50,544 bases of DNA from an uncultured Pseudanabaenaceae cyanobacterium (GCA_938021205.1 CALIGI010000029.1:1-50544), one strand, 5' to 3'. Shown: positions 36,306 through 45,544, numbered from the stretch's first letter. Made by a program: numbers and translations. The notes: generated by a model from the letters alone, not told the origin.

Positions 36306-36454
36306 CAAAGTTGCAAAATATAGCCATCCTCATCTGAATCCCTCATGTTGCAGTTGAAATGAGGATATATCTGAAAACAGGAGGATACTCTCCTTTTACT
36401 GACTGCCCTGTGGCATAGATCATTACTGGGAAATCGCACCCAACTCGCGCTCTG

Positions 36455-36632
36455 AAGAAGCTCAGGAAGACTTCAATTTCGAGAGCCTTCTGCTTCTGCA
36501 AGATGCCGCTTGTGTCGGAACATAATGCAGCCGGGTCAACGGAACGCAAGTTTTCTCTGTATGATAAGAATGGCGTTTGGGGCAAATGGCCTATCAAACC
36601 GTTATCAAGAGTTTCTTGGGAGTGTCTCGCCT
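36455..36632 (-). pseudogene. Second integron integrase relic (N-terminal part)
   Basis: Over ~170 bp the DNA aligns with the 5' part of the integrase gene at 25.6-25.77 kb: TCAGGAAGACTTC, GCCGCTTGTGTCGGAACA, GCAAGTTTTCTCTGTATGAT (the other copy has TAAGTTTTCTCTGTACGAT) and TCAAGAGTTTCTTGGGAG. Translation yields scraps such as IMFRHKRHLAEAE against ILFHDKRHPSEMA, with frameshifts. Orientation is the same as the other relic, and a single open gene (SET domain) follows in cassette direction. Confidence 0.7.
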
Positions 36633-36777
36633 AGTAAAGTGGTACGTCTATTTTCAGCCGTATCACTCTGAGCAGCAGGATCTTGAGAGTCATTTTGACT
36701 TACTCCTAGATATAAGCGATTTTTTCTGTATCGTCCCCTCTAGAGCGAGTGATACAGCAAGAATTGCTTAGTCAATA

Positions 36778-36784
36778 GTTGGGT
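36778..36784 (+). mobile_element. Possible attI/attC core site before the SET gene
   Basis: GTTGGGT fits GTTRRRY and lies about 148 bp upstream of the decayed integrase start and 55 bp before the SET-domain gene. A GTCTAAC (RYYYAAC) occurs at 37316-37322, just after the same gene, but I could not find a matching core to complete an attC there. Confidence 0.3.
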
Positions 36785-36838
36785 TTTCCAATCTACTGAT
36801 TTGCCTCTTGATAAAACACTTAAATCAAAGAAAATAAC

Positions 36839-37303
36839 ATGGAAGATGGATTTGAATTAAGGCAAATTGAGGGAAAAGGAGAGGGAATTTTTGCAACTCG
36901 AGCTTTTCAGGCCAATGAAATAGTAATGGTGGGTAAAATCAAGGGGACATTGAAAAGTAATGATTCCCATGCTTCACAGATAGGAAAGAATCAATTCGTT
37001 AGACATGCTGGCTTCATCTCTAAAGTCAACCATTCTTGCGGACCTAATTGTGGTATCAAAGTTAATGAAACAGGTGCCCATGACTTTGTTGCTATGAAAA
37101 GCATTAAAGTCAATGAAGAAATCACCTTTGACTATGCTATGAGAAACTACTCAATCGACTATTTCCCGCCAAAATGTATGTGTGGCTCAAAAGCTTGTCG
37201 TGGAAAAGTGACTGGCTGGAAAGATTTACCAGAAGCGACGAAAAAGGAGTATGAAGGCTTTGTTGCTCCCTATCTCTATGAATTAGATGCAGAGGTTGTT
37301 TAG
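36839..37303 (+). CDS. SET-domain lysine methyltransferase-like protein
   Basis: 154 residues, a minimal SET protein: GKGEGIFATRAFQANEIVM near the N-terminus (SAM-binding strand), VNHSCGPNCGI (the NHSCxPN motif), EEITFDYA (catalytic Tyr loop) and a Cys-rich post-SET segment CMCGSKACRG. It should transfer methyl groups from SAM to lysine of an unknown protein. The gene is AT-rich and isolated; its position between a decayed integrase and a pseudogene suggests acquisition as mobile cargo. Confidence 0.85.
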   Translation: MEDGFELRQIEGKGEGIFATRAFQANEIVMVGKIKGTLKSNDSHASQIGKNQFVRHAGFISKVNHSCGPNCGIKVNETGAHDFVAMKSIKVNEEITFDYAMRNYSIDYFPPKCMCGSKACRGKVTGWKDLPEATKKEYEGFVAPYLYELDAEVV

Positions 37304-37609
37304 TTTTTCTCTATTGTCTAACCCGTCCATCCGTCCTGACTTGCTGAAGCCACTCTTAAGCTAGGTTCAACAGTTCATATCGCCTGCTCCAAGTCACTCT
37401 CTGCAAACTCGAAGAATACAGGTAACAAGATATTGCCTCGATCTATGCACGATCTTGTCAGAGAGTGATGAAAACTTGTATTGAGGAGGTTCGAAGGAAT
37501 TTCCGCTGGGATCTCTAGACTGCCTTCCATACAAGCTTCTCAAAAGCCTATCCCTCCGCAAGAAGACAGTGCCCTCTCCAGTTCTGACTTGTAGATACGT
37601 TGTCCTCCG
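37304..37609. other. Gene-free stretch with spaced inverted repeat
   Basis: No gene is seen. A 10-bp inverted repeat TCACTCTCTG (37394-37403) / CAGAGAGTGA (37459-37468) separated by 55 bp could be the rest of a miniature element or a recombination-site stem. GTCTAAC at 37316 resembles one end of an attC. Confidence 0.45.
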
Positions 37610-38031
37610 CTAAGCTAGCGAAAAGAGCCCCTGCGCATACATCGCCTGAACATCACTCGGATCACGTTCAAACCCCTCGCGATAGCTTCGATAAAGCCTG
37701 AGCCGTGAAATCGTAGTGATAGAGCGATCGCTTTCCTTATACTGCCAATGAAAACATTTCTGCTCTTCCAGCCCGGAAGTCGTGGCAAGAAGTCTTGAGG
37801 AGATGCTAACTCGATATTGATATTGAGGTCTTGTTCGATCTTCATGATCGCCTCAAAGATCTCCGGTGCTTCAGGATCAAAACGCACATCAATATCCACT
37901 GTTGCACTGCGCCAGCCTACCAAAACCATGCTTGCTCCTTCAGTGAAATAAACATTTCCTGGACTTTTGGCCGCTCGGCCTAAAGCTGTCATGAGTTGTT
38001 GAACCTTTGCAAAGTCAATGTTTGAACGCAT
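37610..38031 (-). pseudogene. DUF6036-like nucleotidyltransferase-type gene, twice frameshifted
   Basis: The first ~95 codons read normally (MRSNIDFAKVQQLMTALGRA, YFTEGASMVLVGWRSATVDI, ELASPQDFLPRLPGW). The expected sequence then continues in other frames: SLYHYDFTAQALSKLSRG in frame two, then FERDPSDVQAMYAQGLFS in frame three, ending at a TAG at 37610-37612. The first shift coincides with a HIP1 octamer (about 37720-37735) and the second with a G4 run near 37680. The undisturbed frame ends at 37615 with an unrelated tail. The start lies 8 bp after the uvrA stop, so the two are read as one unit. Family members are often toxin-antitoxin-like. Confidence 0.75.
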
Positions 38032-38039
38032 CTATCGTT

Positions 38040-41000
38040 TTACCCCGCATGTTGCTCCAGCACCTGCCTGAGATAATGCCCTGTGTGAGACCCTTCCACC
38101 TGAGCCACCTCCTCTGGTGTCCCCATCGCTACAATTTGGCCACCGCGATCGCCCCCATCCGGCCCCAGATCCAAAATCCAATCGGAGCAACGAATCACAT
38201 CCAGATTATGCTCAATCACCAAAATGGAATTGCCCTTATCCACCAGCCGCTGCACCACATCCAGCAACTTATGCACGTCATAGAACGACAAACCCGTCGT
38301 GGGCTCATCAATCAAATACAACGTCTTACCCGTCGCCCGACGCGATAGTTCCGTCGCCAACTTCACCCGCTGGGCCTCACCACCCGACAGCGTCGGCGCA
38401 GGCTGGCCCAGCCGCACATAGCCCAGCCCCACATCCACCAATGTCTGCAACTTCGTCGAAGCATTGGGAATATTCTCGAAAAATTCGCAGGCCTCCTCCA
38501 CGGTCATGCCCAGCACATCAGCAATGGACTTGCCCTTGTACTTCACTTGCAGCGTCTCGCGGTTGTAACGCGCACCTTTGCACACGTCACACTGCACATA
38601 GACATCCGGCAGGAAATTCATCTCAATCACATTTACGCCCTGACCGCTACAGGCTTCGCAGCGCCCGCCCTTGACGTTGAAGGAGAACTGCCCCGGCTTA
38701 TAACCCCGTGCCTTCGCTTCCACGGTTTGGGTGAAGGTGTCGCGGATGATGTCGAAGGTACCGGTGTAGGTGGCCGGGTTGGAGCGCGGCGTCCGGCCAA
38801 TGGGGGATTGGTCGATGACGATGACCTTATCCACAGACTTGAGGCCCTTGAGATCGTCCAGACCCTTGGGGAACGGAATCTTACGACCCAGACCATGGTC
38901 CAGGGCGGGGTGGAGCAGGTCGTTAATCAAAGTTGATTTACCCGAACCGGAAACCCCCGTGACGCAGGCCAGGATTCCTAGGGGAATTTCCACGTCCAAA
39001 TTATTGAGATTGTTCTGCTTGGCTCCAATCATCTTGAGGCTGCGACCGTTACCCTCGCGACGCTCCGTTGGGGTTTCGATGCGGCGGCGACCCGAGAGGT
39101 ATAGGCCCGTGAGGGAGGTTTCGGAGGCGAGCAACTCGTCGAGCTGACCGTTGACGACGATTTCGCCGCCATGGACGCCCGCGCCAGGACCGATATCCAC
39201 GATGTGATCCGCAGCGCGGATGGTGTCTTCATCATGCTCCACGACGATCAAGGTATTGCCCAAGTCGCGCAGCTTGCTCAAGGTGCCTAGGAGGCGATCG
39301 TTATCCCGCTGGTGTAGACCAATGCTGGGCTCGTCCAACACATAGAGTACGCCGGTCAAACCCGCACCAATCTGGGTGGCCAGACGAATGCGCTGGGCTT
39401 CCCCACCGGAGAGGGTCATGGCTTTACGGGAGAGGCTGAGATAGTCCAGGCCCACGTCCAGCAAAAATTGCAGGCGGGAGCGAATTTCCTTCAGCACCAG
39501 CTCACCGATCTGGGACTGGCGATCGCTCATGGGGCGCACGCCTTCGGGAGCCTCCACTTCCCCGGTCAGATGCTGCACCTTGACTAGGCAATCGCGGATG
39601 GAGCTGTGGCTAAAGTCCGTAATGCGGAAGGAGCCAATGCGCACTGCGAGGGCTTCTTGCTTGAGGCGATGTCCCTTGCAGACATGGCAGTTCTGGTCGA
39701 TCAGATACTTTTCCAGCTTCTGCTTATAGGTCTCGGAGCTGGTGTCCCTATATTGGCGATCCAGCATGGGCAGGATGCCTTCGTAGGGGCGCTTGTAGCC
39801 CTTTTTCTGGTTATAGCGGGAGTCCGTTTCAATCAGAATGGGCTCGTCGCTGCCGTAGAGCAGGATGTGCTGCTGCTCTTCATTAAGGCTGTCCCAGGTG
39901 TTACCGATCTCGAAGTTGTAGGCCTTGCCCACGCTGCACAGCAGGGAGAGGTAGTAGGTGTTGTCTTTCTCGGACCAAGGAGCCACGGCGGCGTAGATGG
40001 GCAGGGCCGTGTCGGGAATAACCAGCTCTGCCGAGAAGCGACGCAGGGTGCCGATGCCATGGCAGTTGGCGCAGGCTCCGTAGGGGGAGTTGAAGGAGAA
40101 CAGGCGAGGGGAGAGTTCTTCCATAACTGCGCCATGTTCGGGGCAGGCAAAGTTCTCGGAGAAGATGATTTCGTCGGGGAGATCTCGCTCGAAGGCGCGT
40201 TCGTCGGTGGCATCGTAGACGGCGGCGGGTTCAGCGGCGACGCCCTCACGGGCGGTGCGGGCTTCTTCCATGTCTATGACTTTTTCGCCAGAGGCTTCAG
40301 CATTACCTTCAGGATTTTGGCCCGGTTCGTTGGGATCGACTTGGGGGGCGCGGTTCTTTTTACGTTTGACGATTTGGGCGATCGCCACGCCATCGGAATG
40401 CTTCAAACAGGTGGACAGCGAATCCACGATCCGCTCTTGCAAACCGGGCTTCATGATCAAGCGATCCACCACGATTTCAATGTCGTGATAGAGGTTCTTG
40501 TCCAGCTCAATGGAGTCTGCCAGCTCTCGCACTTCTTTATCAATGCGCACGCGGGCAAAGCCTTCCGAGGCCAGGCTGGAGAGCAGTTTCTTGTGGGTGC
40601 CTTTCTTGCCACGCACCACGGGGGCGAGGAGCTGGAAGCGACATTTTTCCGGTAGCTCTAGGAGGCGATCCACCATTTGGTCGATCGCCTGGGGGGCAAT
40701 GGCGCGATCGCAGGTGGGGCAATGGGGCTCACCGGCGCGACCATAGAGCAGACGCATGTAATCGTAGATTTCCGTCACCGTGCCCACCGTGGAGCGGGGG
40801 TTATGGGAGGTAGATTTTTGGTCAATGGAGATGGCCGGGCTCAGGCCCTCGATCGCATCAACATCGGGCTTGTCCACCTGGCCCAAGAACTGGCGGGCGT
40901 AGGCGCTGAGGGATTCCACATAGCGGCGCTGGCCCTCAGCAAAGATCGTGTCGAAGGCGAGGGAAGATTTGCCGGAGCCGGAGACCCCAGTAAAAACGAC

Positions 41001-41420
41001 CATCTTGTCCCTGGGGATATCCAGATCAACGTCTTTGAGGTTGTGCTGGCGTGCGCCCCTCACGCGGATCATTTCCCGTTCGATGGATTTGCTCAGGACA
41101 CTGAGAGAGGCTGGGTTTCTGGGGGCGGCGTTGGATTTTCGAGCGGTTTTGGCAGTGGATTTTTGGGTTTGGCTGCCAGCAGCTTTACGACTCTCCGTTT
41201 GGCTAGTGCTAGCCTTACTGCTGTCTGTGTGGCTGGTGTTTGCTGTTTTCGTTTTTGCAGCTGCGGGTTTGGCCCTATCGGCCTTGTCTTTGCTTTGGCT
41301 GGTTGATGCTTTTTGGGCCTTGGTGCTGGCTTTGCCTGCTTTGTCTGTTCCGCTGGTTTGGACGGTTTTTGTCACTTTGGCGGGGTTGGAGCTGGAGTCG
41401 GCAGCTGGCTGCTTAGGCAT
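38040..41420 (-). CDS. uvrA: Excinuclease ABC subunit A
   Basis: 1126 residues. UvrA core: IRVRGARQHNLKDVDLDIPR, Walker A GVSGSGKSS (~145-153), the second Walker A GVSGSGKSTLIND (~820-832), two signatures LSGGEAQRIRLA and LSGGEAQRVKLA, and zinc-binding cysteines (CPTC, CHVCKG, CEACSGQG with CDVCKG). It finds DNA lesions with UvrB in nucleotide-excision repair. Two departures from the usual ~950-residue form: a ~116-residue Lys/Ala/Thr/Ser-rich N-terminal extension (Met117 is a possible canonical start at 41072) and an acidic insertion at about 365-405 (PNEPGQNPEGNAEASGEK). A C-terminal fragment of a second copy lies at 22935. Confidence 0.95.
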   Translation of the reverse strand: MPKQPAADSSSNPAKVTKTVQTSGTDKAGKASTKAQKASTSQSKDKADRAKPAAAKTKTANTSHTDSSKASTSQTESRKAAGSQTQKSTAKTARKSNAAPRNPASLSVLSKSIEREMIRVRGARQHNLKDVDLDIPRDKMVVFTGVSGSGKSSLAFDTIFAEGQRRYVESLSAYARQFLGQVDKPDVDAIEGLSPAISIDQKSTSHNPRSTVGTVTEIYDYMRLLYGRAGEPHCPTCDRAIAPQAIDQMVDRLLELPEKCRFQLLAPVVRGKKGTHKKLLSSLASEGFARVRIDKEVRELADSIELDKNLYHDIEIVVDRLIMKPGLQERIVDSLSTCLKHSDGVAIAQIVKRKKNRAPQVDPNEPGQNPEGNAEASGEKVIDMEEARTAREGVAAEPAAVYDATDERAFERDLPDEIIFSENFACPEHGAVMEELSPRLFSFNSPYGACANCHGIGTLRRFSAELVIPDTALPIYAAVAPWSEKDNTYYLSLLCSVGKAYNFEIGNTWDSLNEEQQHILLYGSDEPILIETDSRYNQKKGYKRPYEGILPMLDRQYRDTSSETYKQKLEKYLIDQNCHVCKGHRLKQEALAVRIGSFRITDFSHSSIRDCLVKVQHLTGEVEAPEGVRPMSDRQSQIGELVLKEIRSRLQFLLDVGLDYLSLSRKAMTLSGGEAQRIRLATQIGAGLTGVLYVLDEPSIGLHQRDNDRLLGTLSKLRDLGNTLIVVEHDEDTIRAADHIVDIGPGAGVHGGEIVVNGQLDELLASETSLTGLYLSGRRRIETPTERREGNGRSLKMIGAKQNNLNNLDVEIPLGILACVTGVSGSGKSTLINDLLHPALDHGLGRKIPFPKGLDDLKGLKSVDKVIVIDQSPIGRTPRSNPATYTGTFDIIRDTFTQTVEAKARGYKPGQFSFNVKGGRCEACSGQGVNVIEMNFLPDVYVQCDVCKGARYNRETLQVKYKGKSIADVLGMTVEEACEFFENIPNASTKLQTLVDVGLGYVRLGQPAPTLSGGEAQRVKLATELSRRATGKTLYLIDEPTTGLSFYDVHKLLDVVQRLVDKGNSILVIEHNLDVIRCSDWILDLGPDGGDRGGQIVAMGTPEEVAQVEGSHTGHYLRQVLEQHAG

Positions 41421-41566
41421 GGGACAAGGTTATACGTTCCGTAACGTCCCATATTAGAGGGCGATCGCCAGCCCTGCCGTAACCCCGGATGCCTGAGGGG
41501 GCAAAATCTAGTCTGGTTGAGCCTGAATTTGAGCAGTGCCGGCTCTATCCTTTTCGCAGAAATTAC

Positions 41567-42484
41567 CTAAGACCGCACTCTAACTCGCCCCTTGGGGACG
41601 ATTTTGGTGTTCTGCTGGATGTTGTGAACGTAGGGCATCACGGTGTTGTGCCGAGGCCAGGAGCGCTGGATAAACATCCACAGCATCGGCGTAGAAATCG
41701 CCATCATCAACAGGCCCAGCCAAAAGCTTACGCCCAGTATCTGGCTGGCTTCTTCGCTGCTAGCGCCCGTGCTGCTGAACATCTCGAGGCACAGAGCAAA
41801 GACGTTGTTGATGACGTGGCAGGCGACGGGGACGGCCAGGGTACGGGTGCGAATGTAAAGCAGGCTCAGGACAAGGCCAAACATGGTCATGCCCAGAGGA
41901 TTATTAATGTGGAGGCCGCCAAAGGCAATGGATGAGGCAATGAGGGCCATGTTGACGCCCCATTTGCGTTCCCAGCGCTGGAGCAGGATGCCGCGAAAGG
42001 CAATTTCTTCGACGATGGGTGCGGCGATGACAACGACGACGATCTTGATAAATTGAGCCAGCCAGGCTTGGTCTGGCAGAATGCCTTCCTGGGTGGAGTT
42101 GACGATGCCGTCGCCAAGGGGCGGTGCAATCCAGGACATTAGGCCCAGGTAGGTGAGGAAGGTCCCCAGGCTAAAGAGCAGTAGCAGGCCAGCCAGCATG
42201 AGCAACATGCCCCAGCGCCAGATGCTAGGCGATCGCCCCCACAACTGTGGCAAGGCAACCTTATGTTCCTTGAGATACCGCATCAGCCAAATCCCAAAGC
42301 CGCCGTAGAACAGCAGCATCAGGACTGGGTAAAATAACGCCCCATTGGGTTGCAGCAAGCCAATGGACTGAAATACAAAAACAATAGCTAGGGTGATGCC
42401 CACAAAACAAACGACTGCCCCCAGCAGCAAGTAACGAGTTTGAAGCTCGTCGAAGGGATTTGTGCGGAGAGGAGCAGTTGCCAT
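41567..42484 (-). CDS. CPBP family intramembrane glutamic protease (CAAX protease-like)
   Basis: 305 residues with about 8 hydrophobic segments. The three CPBP motifs are present: APIVEEIAFRG (the EExxxR motif, ~153-163), FGGLHINNP (FxxxH) and CHVINNVFA (HxxxN). These proteins cleave or bind membrane substrates; the substrate is unknown. The N-terminal ~95 residues carry two extra TM segments, common in cyanobacterial members. Monocistronic, downstream of nothing on its strand for 277 bp. Confidence 0.9.
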   Translation of the reverse strand: MATAPLRTNPFDELQTRYLLLGAVVCFVGITLAIVFVFQSIGLLQPNGALFYPVLMLLFYGGFGIWLMRYLKEHKVALPQLWGRSPSIWRWGMLLMLAGLLLLFSLGTFLTYLGLMSWIAPPLGDGIVNSTQEGILPDQAWLAQFIKIVVVVIAAPIVEEIAFRGILLQRWERKWGVNMALIASSIAFGGLHINNPLGMTMFGLVLSLLYIRTRTLAVPVACHVINNVFALCLEMFSSTGASSEEASQILGVSFWLGLLMMAISTPMLWMFIQRSWPRHNTVMPYVHNIQQNTKIVPKGRVRVRS

Positions 42485-42760
42485 AGGATCGGCTTAAAAT
42501 TAGGCTGGGAAAATTAAACAATTGCAGCCTAAACACTGCCGCATGTTGTTAAAAGTCTACAGCTCCGAGGATCTTCAGTTGTGATCTAACTGTATTTGAT
42601 CAGTGGAATTCTAAACGGCCAATATGGCTTGAAATAAAATTCTGTTGAAATAAAATTAGCTGCGTTTCCCATAGGATAGTGCTTCTCTCCAAAAGGCCTG
42701 CGGAGTCTCAATGTGACTCGATGGAGAATGGGCAGGTCGCTTCAGTCCGACTTAAAAGAT
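42485..42760. other. Intergenic with short direct repeat
   Basis: Contains TTGAAATAAAATT twice, about 20 bp apart (42629-42660). Otherwise no gene or clear signal; it separates the CPBP gene from the DUF3181 gene. Confidence 0.4.
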
Positions 42761-43063
42761 TTAGAGGTCTTGTTGGTGTTCTTCAAGGGTATCCATCAAG
42801 TCTCGTAAACATTGCTTAGGGATGAGGTCGGATAGAGGGAGTTGTGATTGTCCACCGCCCACGGAGACCTGAAAGCTGGCTAATACTGCGTTGACGCTGC
42901 TTTCGCTCAGATCATTGTTTTCCAGTAAAGCCGAAAGCTTCTCGGCTAGTGGGCTATGCAGGTGGGCATCGTTGAGATAAAGGTGCCATTTGGCGATGTC
43001 GATGTAGACCTTGCTGCCAATGTCGGCGGCGAGGTTCTCAATGAATTCTGTGGTAACAGCCAT
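42761..43063 (-). CDS. DUF3181 family cyanobacterial protein
   Basis: 100 residues: FIENLAADIGSKVYIDIAKW, then HLYLNDAHLHSPLAEKL and VSVGGGQSQLPLSDLIPKQC, which is the DUF3181 pattern found across cyanobacteria. Small, soluble and of unknown function. The ATG at 43063 gives a full-length protein. Confidence 0.88.
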   Translation of the reverse strand: MAVTTEFIENLAADIGSKVYIDIAKWHLYLNDAHLHSPLAEKLSALLENNDLSESSVNAVLASFQVSVGGGQSQLPLSDLIPKQCLRDLMDTLEEHQQDL

Positions 43064-43278
43064 GGGATGTCTCCGATGCAGGGACTGGTGAAAGTGAGCT
43101 CAACCTGGTTTCTCGCAGCCCATCAAAGCACTTCAGCCCCTCTCGCGTTAGAGGATGTTGGGAAAGTGCCTTCGCTTTCGGTAGATAGAGCTGTTCGCAG
43201 CACAATTGGCGTGAAATCCAACCCAAATAGAGGAAAATATGTCAATTGTGCTGCTTTTATGACTTTCCAAATATTCGC

Positions 43279-43527
43279 TTAGGTCGACGGCTCTTCGTAT
43301 TTGGCAATTACGAAGACGTATAGGGCATGGCTTAACAGTGCGGCAGCCCAAACTCCGGTCAGTATCGGTAGGTTTTCCCAACGGGGTTTGAGAATCTGGA
43401 GAAACCACAGCACTGAGTTAAAGGCTGAGAAGGCTGCCACATGGACGGCAAAGTTGAGGCGATCTTCTAAGCGGCGAAAGGCCAGATCATTGATGCGATC
43501 GGGTTTACGGGGCCAACGGGGAGGCAT
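43279..43527 (-). CDS. Two-TM-domain small membrane protein
   Basis: 82 residues with a charged N-terminal amphipathic helix (DLAFRRLEDRLNFAVHVAAF) and two TM segments (~26-45 and ~52-72), typical of the '2TM domain' proteins, sometimes attached to regulators elsewhere. Stand-alone here, with a short charged tail. Function unknown. Upstream of DUF3181 on the same strand with a 215-bp gap. Confidence 0.7.
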   Translation of the reverse strand: MPPRWPRKPDRINDLAFRRLEDRLNFAVHVAAFSAFNSVLWFLQILKPRWENLPILTGVWAAALLSHALYVFVIAKYEEPST

Positions 43528-44107
43528 ACGACTTTAGGCTGAGAACAGCGGATGAGGGGCGGACTAATTTTCCACGGTTATTAAACAGACCGTGAATTCT
43601 CTTTAATTCTCCTACGAAACGACAGAGCTGGGGAGATTGATTCTGGGCAGAAGTTGGACCAATGGAGATGCGTAGAAATGCCGCTTGATGAATTGCTCTC
43701 AGCCTTTGACTCCAAGGGAGAACTGTGCGAAATATCCCTGAGTTGAATTGTGAAGACTTTCCCAGAAACGGTCGCTCCTAGGCAATTACGCGGGGAGACG
43801 GGGATAGAATGCTGGAACCCCCCCAAATTCGGATGTCGTCAACATAGGGTTTGACCCTTCTAGACGCTTGTCCGAAGATGCACCTAGAGTAAGGACAGTT
43901 GACCCCAGGGTCCCCTGGTGGAATTGCAGGCTTGCCGAGTCTGATGTGAGCTTTCACATTGAAATTCCAACTTTGTTGGTCTGGTTCAAGGGCCACCTTG
44001 GATGATTTGCCATTACCGCAATTTGAACTCCCCCTTTTCAGTTATTCGTTTTGAAAAGTGGCTGCATCTCATTGCTATCTATCGAACTTTAAGTGGAGTG
44101 GGCTGAC
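43528..44107. other. Gene-free stretch
   Basis: 580 bp without a convincing gene. A short hairpin CACGGT/ACCGTG lies at about 43573-43594. It contains the divergent promoters of the 2TM gene and the stress-protein-like gene, but no boxes I can defend. Confidence 0.5.
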
Positions 44108-44680
44108 GTGAAGGCTGGGCTAAGGACATCTTCAGTGACAATTTCCCATCTGCGGCGCAAGACGTCTCGTTTCGGCAACGCCCATCTTGCGATCGCCGTT
44201 TTCCCCTCGCCTTCGACGGCCTTCATGGCCTATCGATTGCTGCATTACCATGGCGTCTCTCCGGAGAATTTGGCTTTGGTCGGTGAGGGGTACAGTAAGC
44301 CTGAATGGGTGGGGCTTGTAGAACCCCAACGCGTGGCCCGCCAGCGAGCTAAAGCTTGCGCATTTTTAGCCTGTATTCTGTTCTCGGCAGTGGGCTTCGC
44401 CATGGTGGGTCTGCTCCATGGCAAATATGAAATGCCCTTTGACTGGAGTCATTGGATGTTGGCGCTGATTATTCCAGGCTTTGCCTTGGCGGGGGGTGCC
44501 TTAGGCGCTGGGTTAGGTGCCTTGATTGGCATGGTGAGTGAGATGGGGCGTTTGAGTATTTATCGCCATCACCTAAAGCAAGGTCATTATCTGCTGATGA
44601 TTGAGGGAGATGAAACAGTGGTTCGCCTCAGTCAGGATGTTTTGGGGCAATATGCTTCGGCCAAGGCTCCTGTGCGTTAG
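44108..44680 (+). CDS. General-stress-protein-like membrane protein
   Basis: About 190 residues from the GTG at 44108 (a GTG at 44093 is also in frame). The N-terminal domain (AVFPSPSTAFMAYRLLHYHG, then VSPENLALVGEGYSKPEWVG) resembles the YflT/GSP17M-type domain of stress proteins. Two TM segments with a glycine-rich second one (ALAGGALGAGLGALIGM) follow, then a short cytoplasmic tail. The role is unknown; many relatives respond to salt or cold. A strong terminator follows. Confidence 0.7.
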   Translation: MKAGLRTSSVTISHLRRKTSRFGNAHLAIAVFPSPSTAFMAYRLLHYHGVSPENLALVGEGYSKPEWVGLVEPQRVARQRAKACAFLACILFSAVGFAMVGLLHGKYEMPFDWSHWMLALIIPGFALAGGALGAGLGALIGMVSEMGRLSIYRHHLKQGHYLLMIEGDETVVRLSQDVLGQYASAKAPVR

Positions 44681-44702
44681 CCGCTAACTGACGATTGAAA
44701 TC

Positions 44703-44743
44703 AAAACCGCCCCACCTGAAGATTCTCTAGGTGGGGCGGTTTT
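44703..44743 (+). terminator. Rho-independent terminator
   Basis: A perfect 15-bp stem (44703-44717 AAAACCGCCCCACCT with 44729-44743) and an 11-base loop, closing with TTTT and then a T-rich run. It ends the preceding + strand gene and can also work on the - strand. Confidence 0.9.
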
Positions 44744-44887
44744 GTTCTTTTCTTGGCTGGGGTGGGGCAGAGCTTCTTCCCCTCACAGAGGGCGGCCAGG
44801 CTGCGAAGCTTCTGGGTCTCGCCGTTCACCGAACGCCCAGTCTAGAGGCTCTTCGCCGTTCCTAAGATGATGGCTCGGTTCGTGGTT

Positions 44888-45544
44888 CTAGGGAGCGGGT
44901 TGCTGTAAGCCAGCAGCAGGAGCGGCGTCTTCCTGCTTGGAGACTTTGGAGTTTGCGGTTCTGGCTTTCTTGACCTTAGGCTTTTGGGTGCGGGCTTTGA
45001 TCGCTCGGTTCTCCTCGGCTTGGTTGGCAAAGGATGGGGTGGGGGAGCTGCGGTTGAGGGAGATGCTGAGGGCCGCAGCGACTAGGACCAGAGATGTGAT
45101 CGCGCCTGTTGCCAAGCGGCGCTGGTGGCGGCCCAGAACCAGATCCTGCCAGCGATTTCCCAATTGATTCGCCCAGATACGTACTGAGGAACGAGCCAAG
45201 CTCTTGCCCGCCGCCCCCCCGATGGTGTCAACTGCAGCGAGGTCTGCGGTTGCGCCCATACGTTCCATCCAGCAGGGCATTTCCTCGCCATAGACATAGC
45301 TACTCACTTTGATGGCACGAATGCCTTTTGGGGCCGTATTTGCCAACGTTTGGCGAATGGTGGGAAGCATCTCCGTTTTAACCAGCCGCTCAAAGCTCAT
45401 TAGGTCAATGTTGAGTAGGCCCTGCTTTTTCCAAGCTGTGACGTCGATTTCATCACTGTCGAGGTTTTGATGAATCAATGCTGCGATCGCCAGTGGTTGC
45501 CCTTGATGGGCACGACTGAGCAGGGTTGGAGATGCGCTATCCAT
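44888..45544 (-). CDS. Cyanobacterial single-pass membrane protein of unknown function
   Basis: 218 residues from the ATG at 45544. The frame is open to 45655, but the 37 extra residues lack family resemblance, while the sequence from SASPTLLSRAHQGQPLAIAA onward matches a common cyanobacterial N-terminal domain of about 95 residues. One TM segment (RRLATGAITSLVLVAAALSI, ~140-160) is followed by a basic, Ala/Lys-rich tail. No catalytic motif. Probably membrane-associated with the N-terminal domain in the cytoplasm. Confidence 0.6.
   Translation of the reverse strand: MDSASPTLLSRAHQGQPLAIAALIHQNLDSDEIDVTAWKKQGLLNIDLMSFERLVKTEMLPTIRQTLANTAPKGIRAIKVSSYVYGEEMPCWMERMGATADLAAVDTIGGAAGKSLARSSVRIWANQLGNRWQDLVLGRHQRRLATGAITSLVLVAAALSISLNRSSPTPSFANQAEENRAIKARTQKPKVKKARTANSKVSKQEDAAPAAGLQQPAP

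Noticed and set aside
39606..40655. A 349-codon open frame on the + strand opposite uvrA
   Set aside because: It is the complement of strongly conserved UvrA coding sequence, with unusual Gly/Val-rich composition and no domain; a GC-rich shadow.
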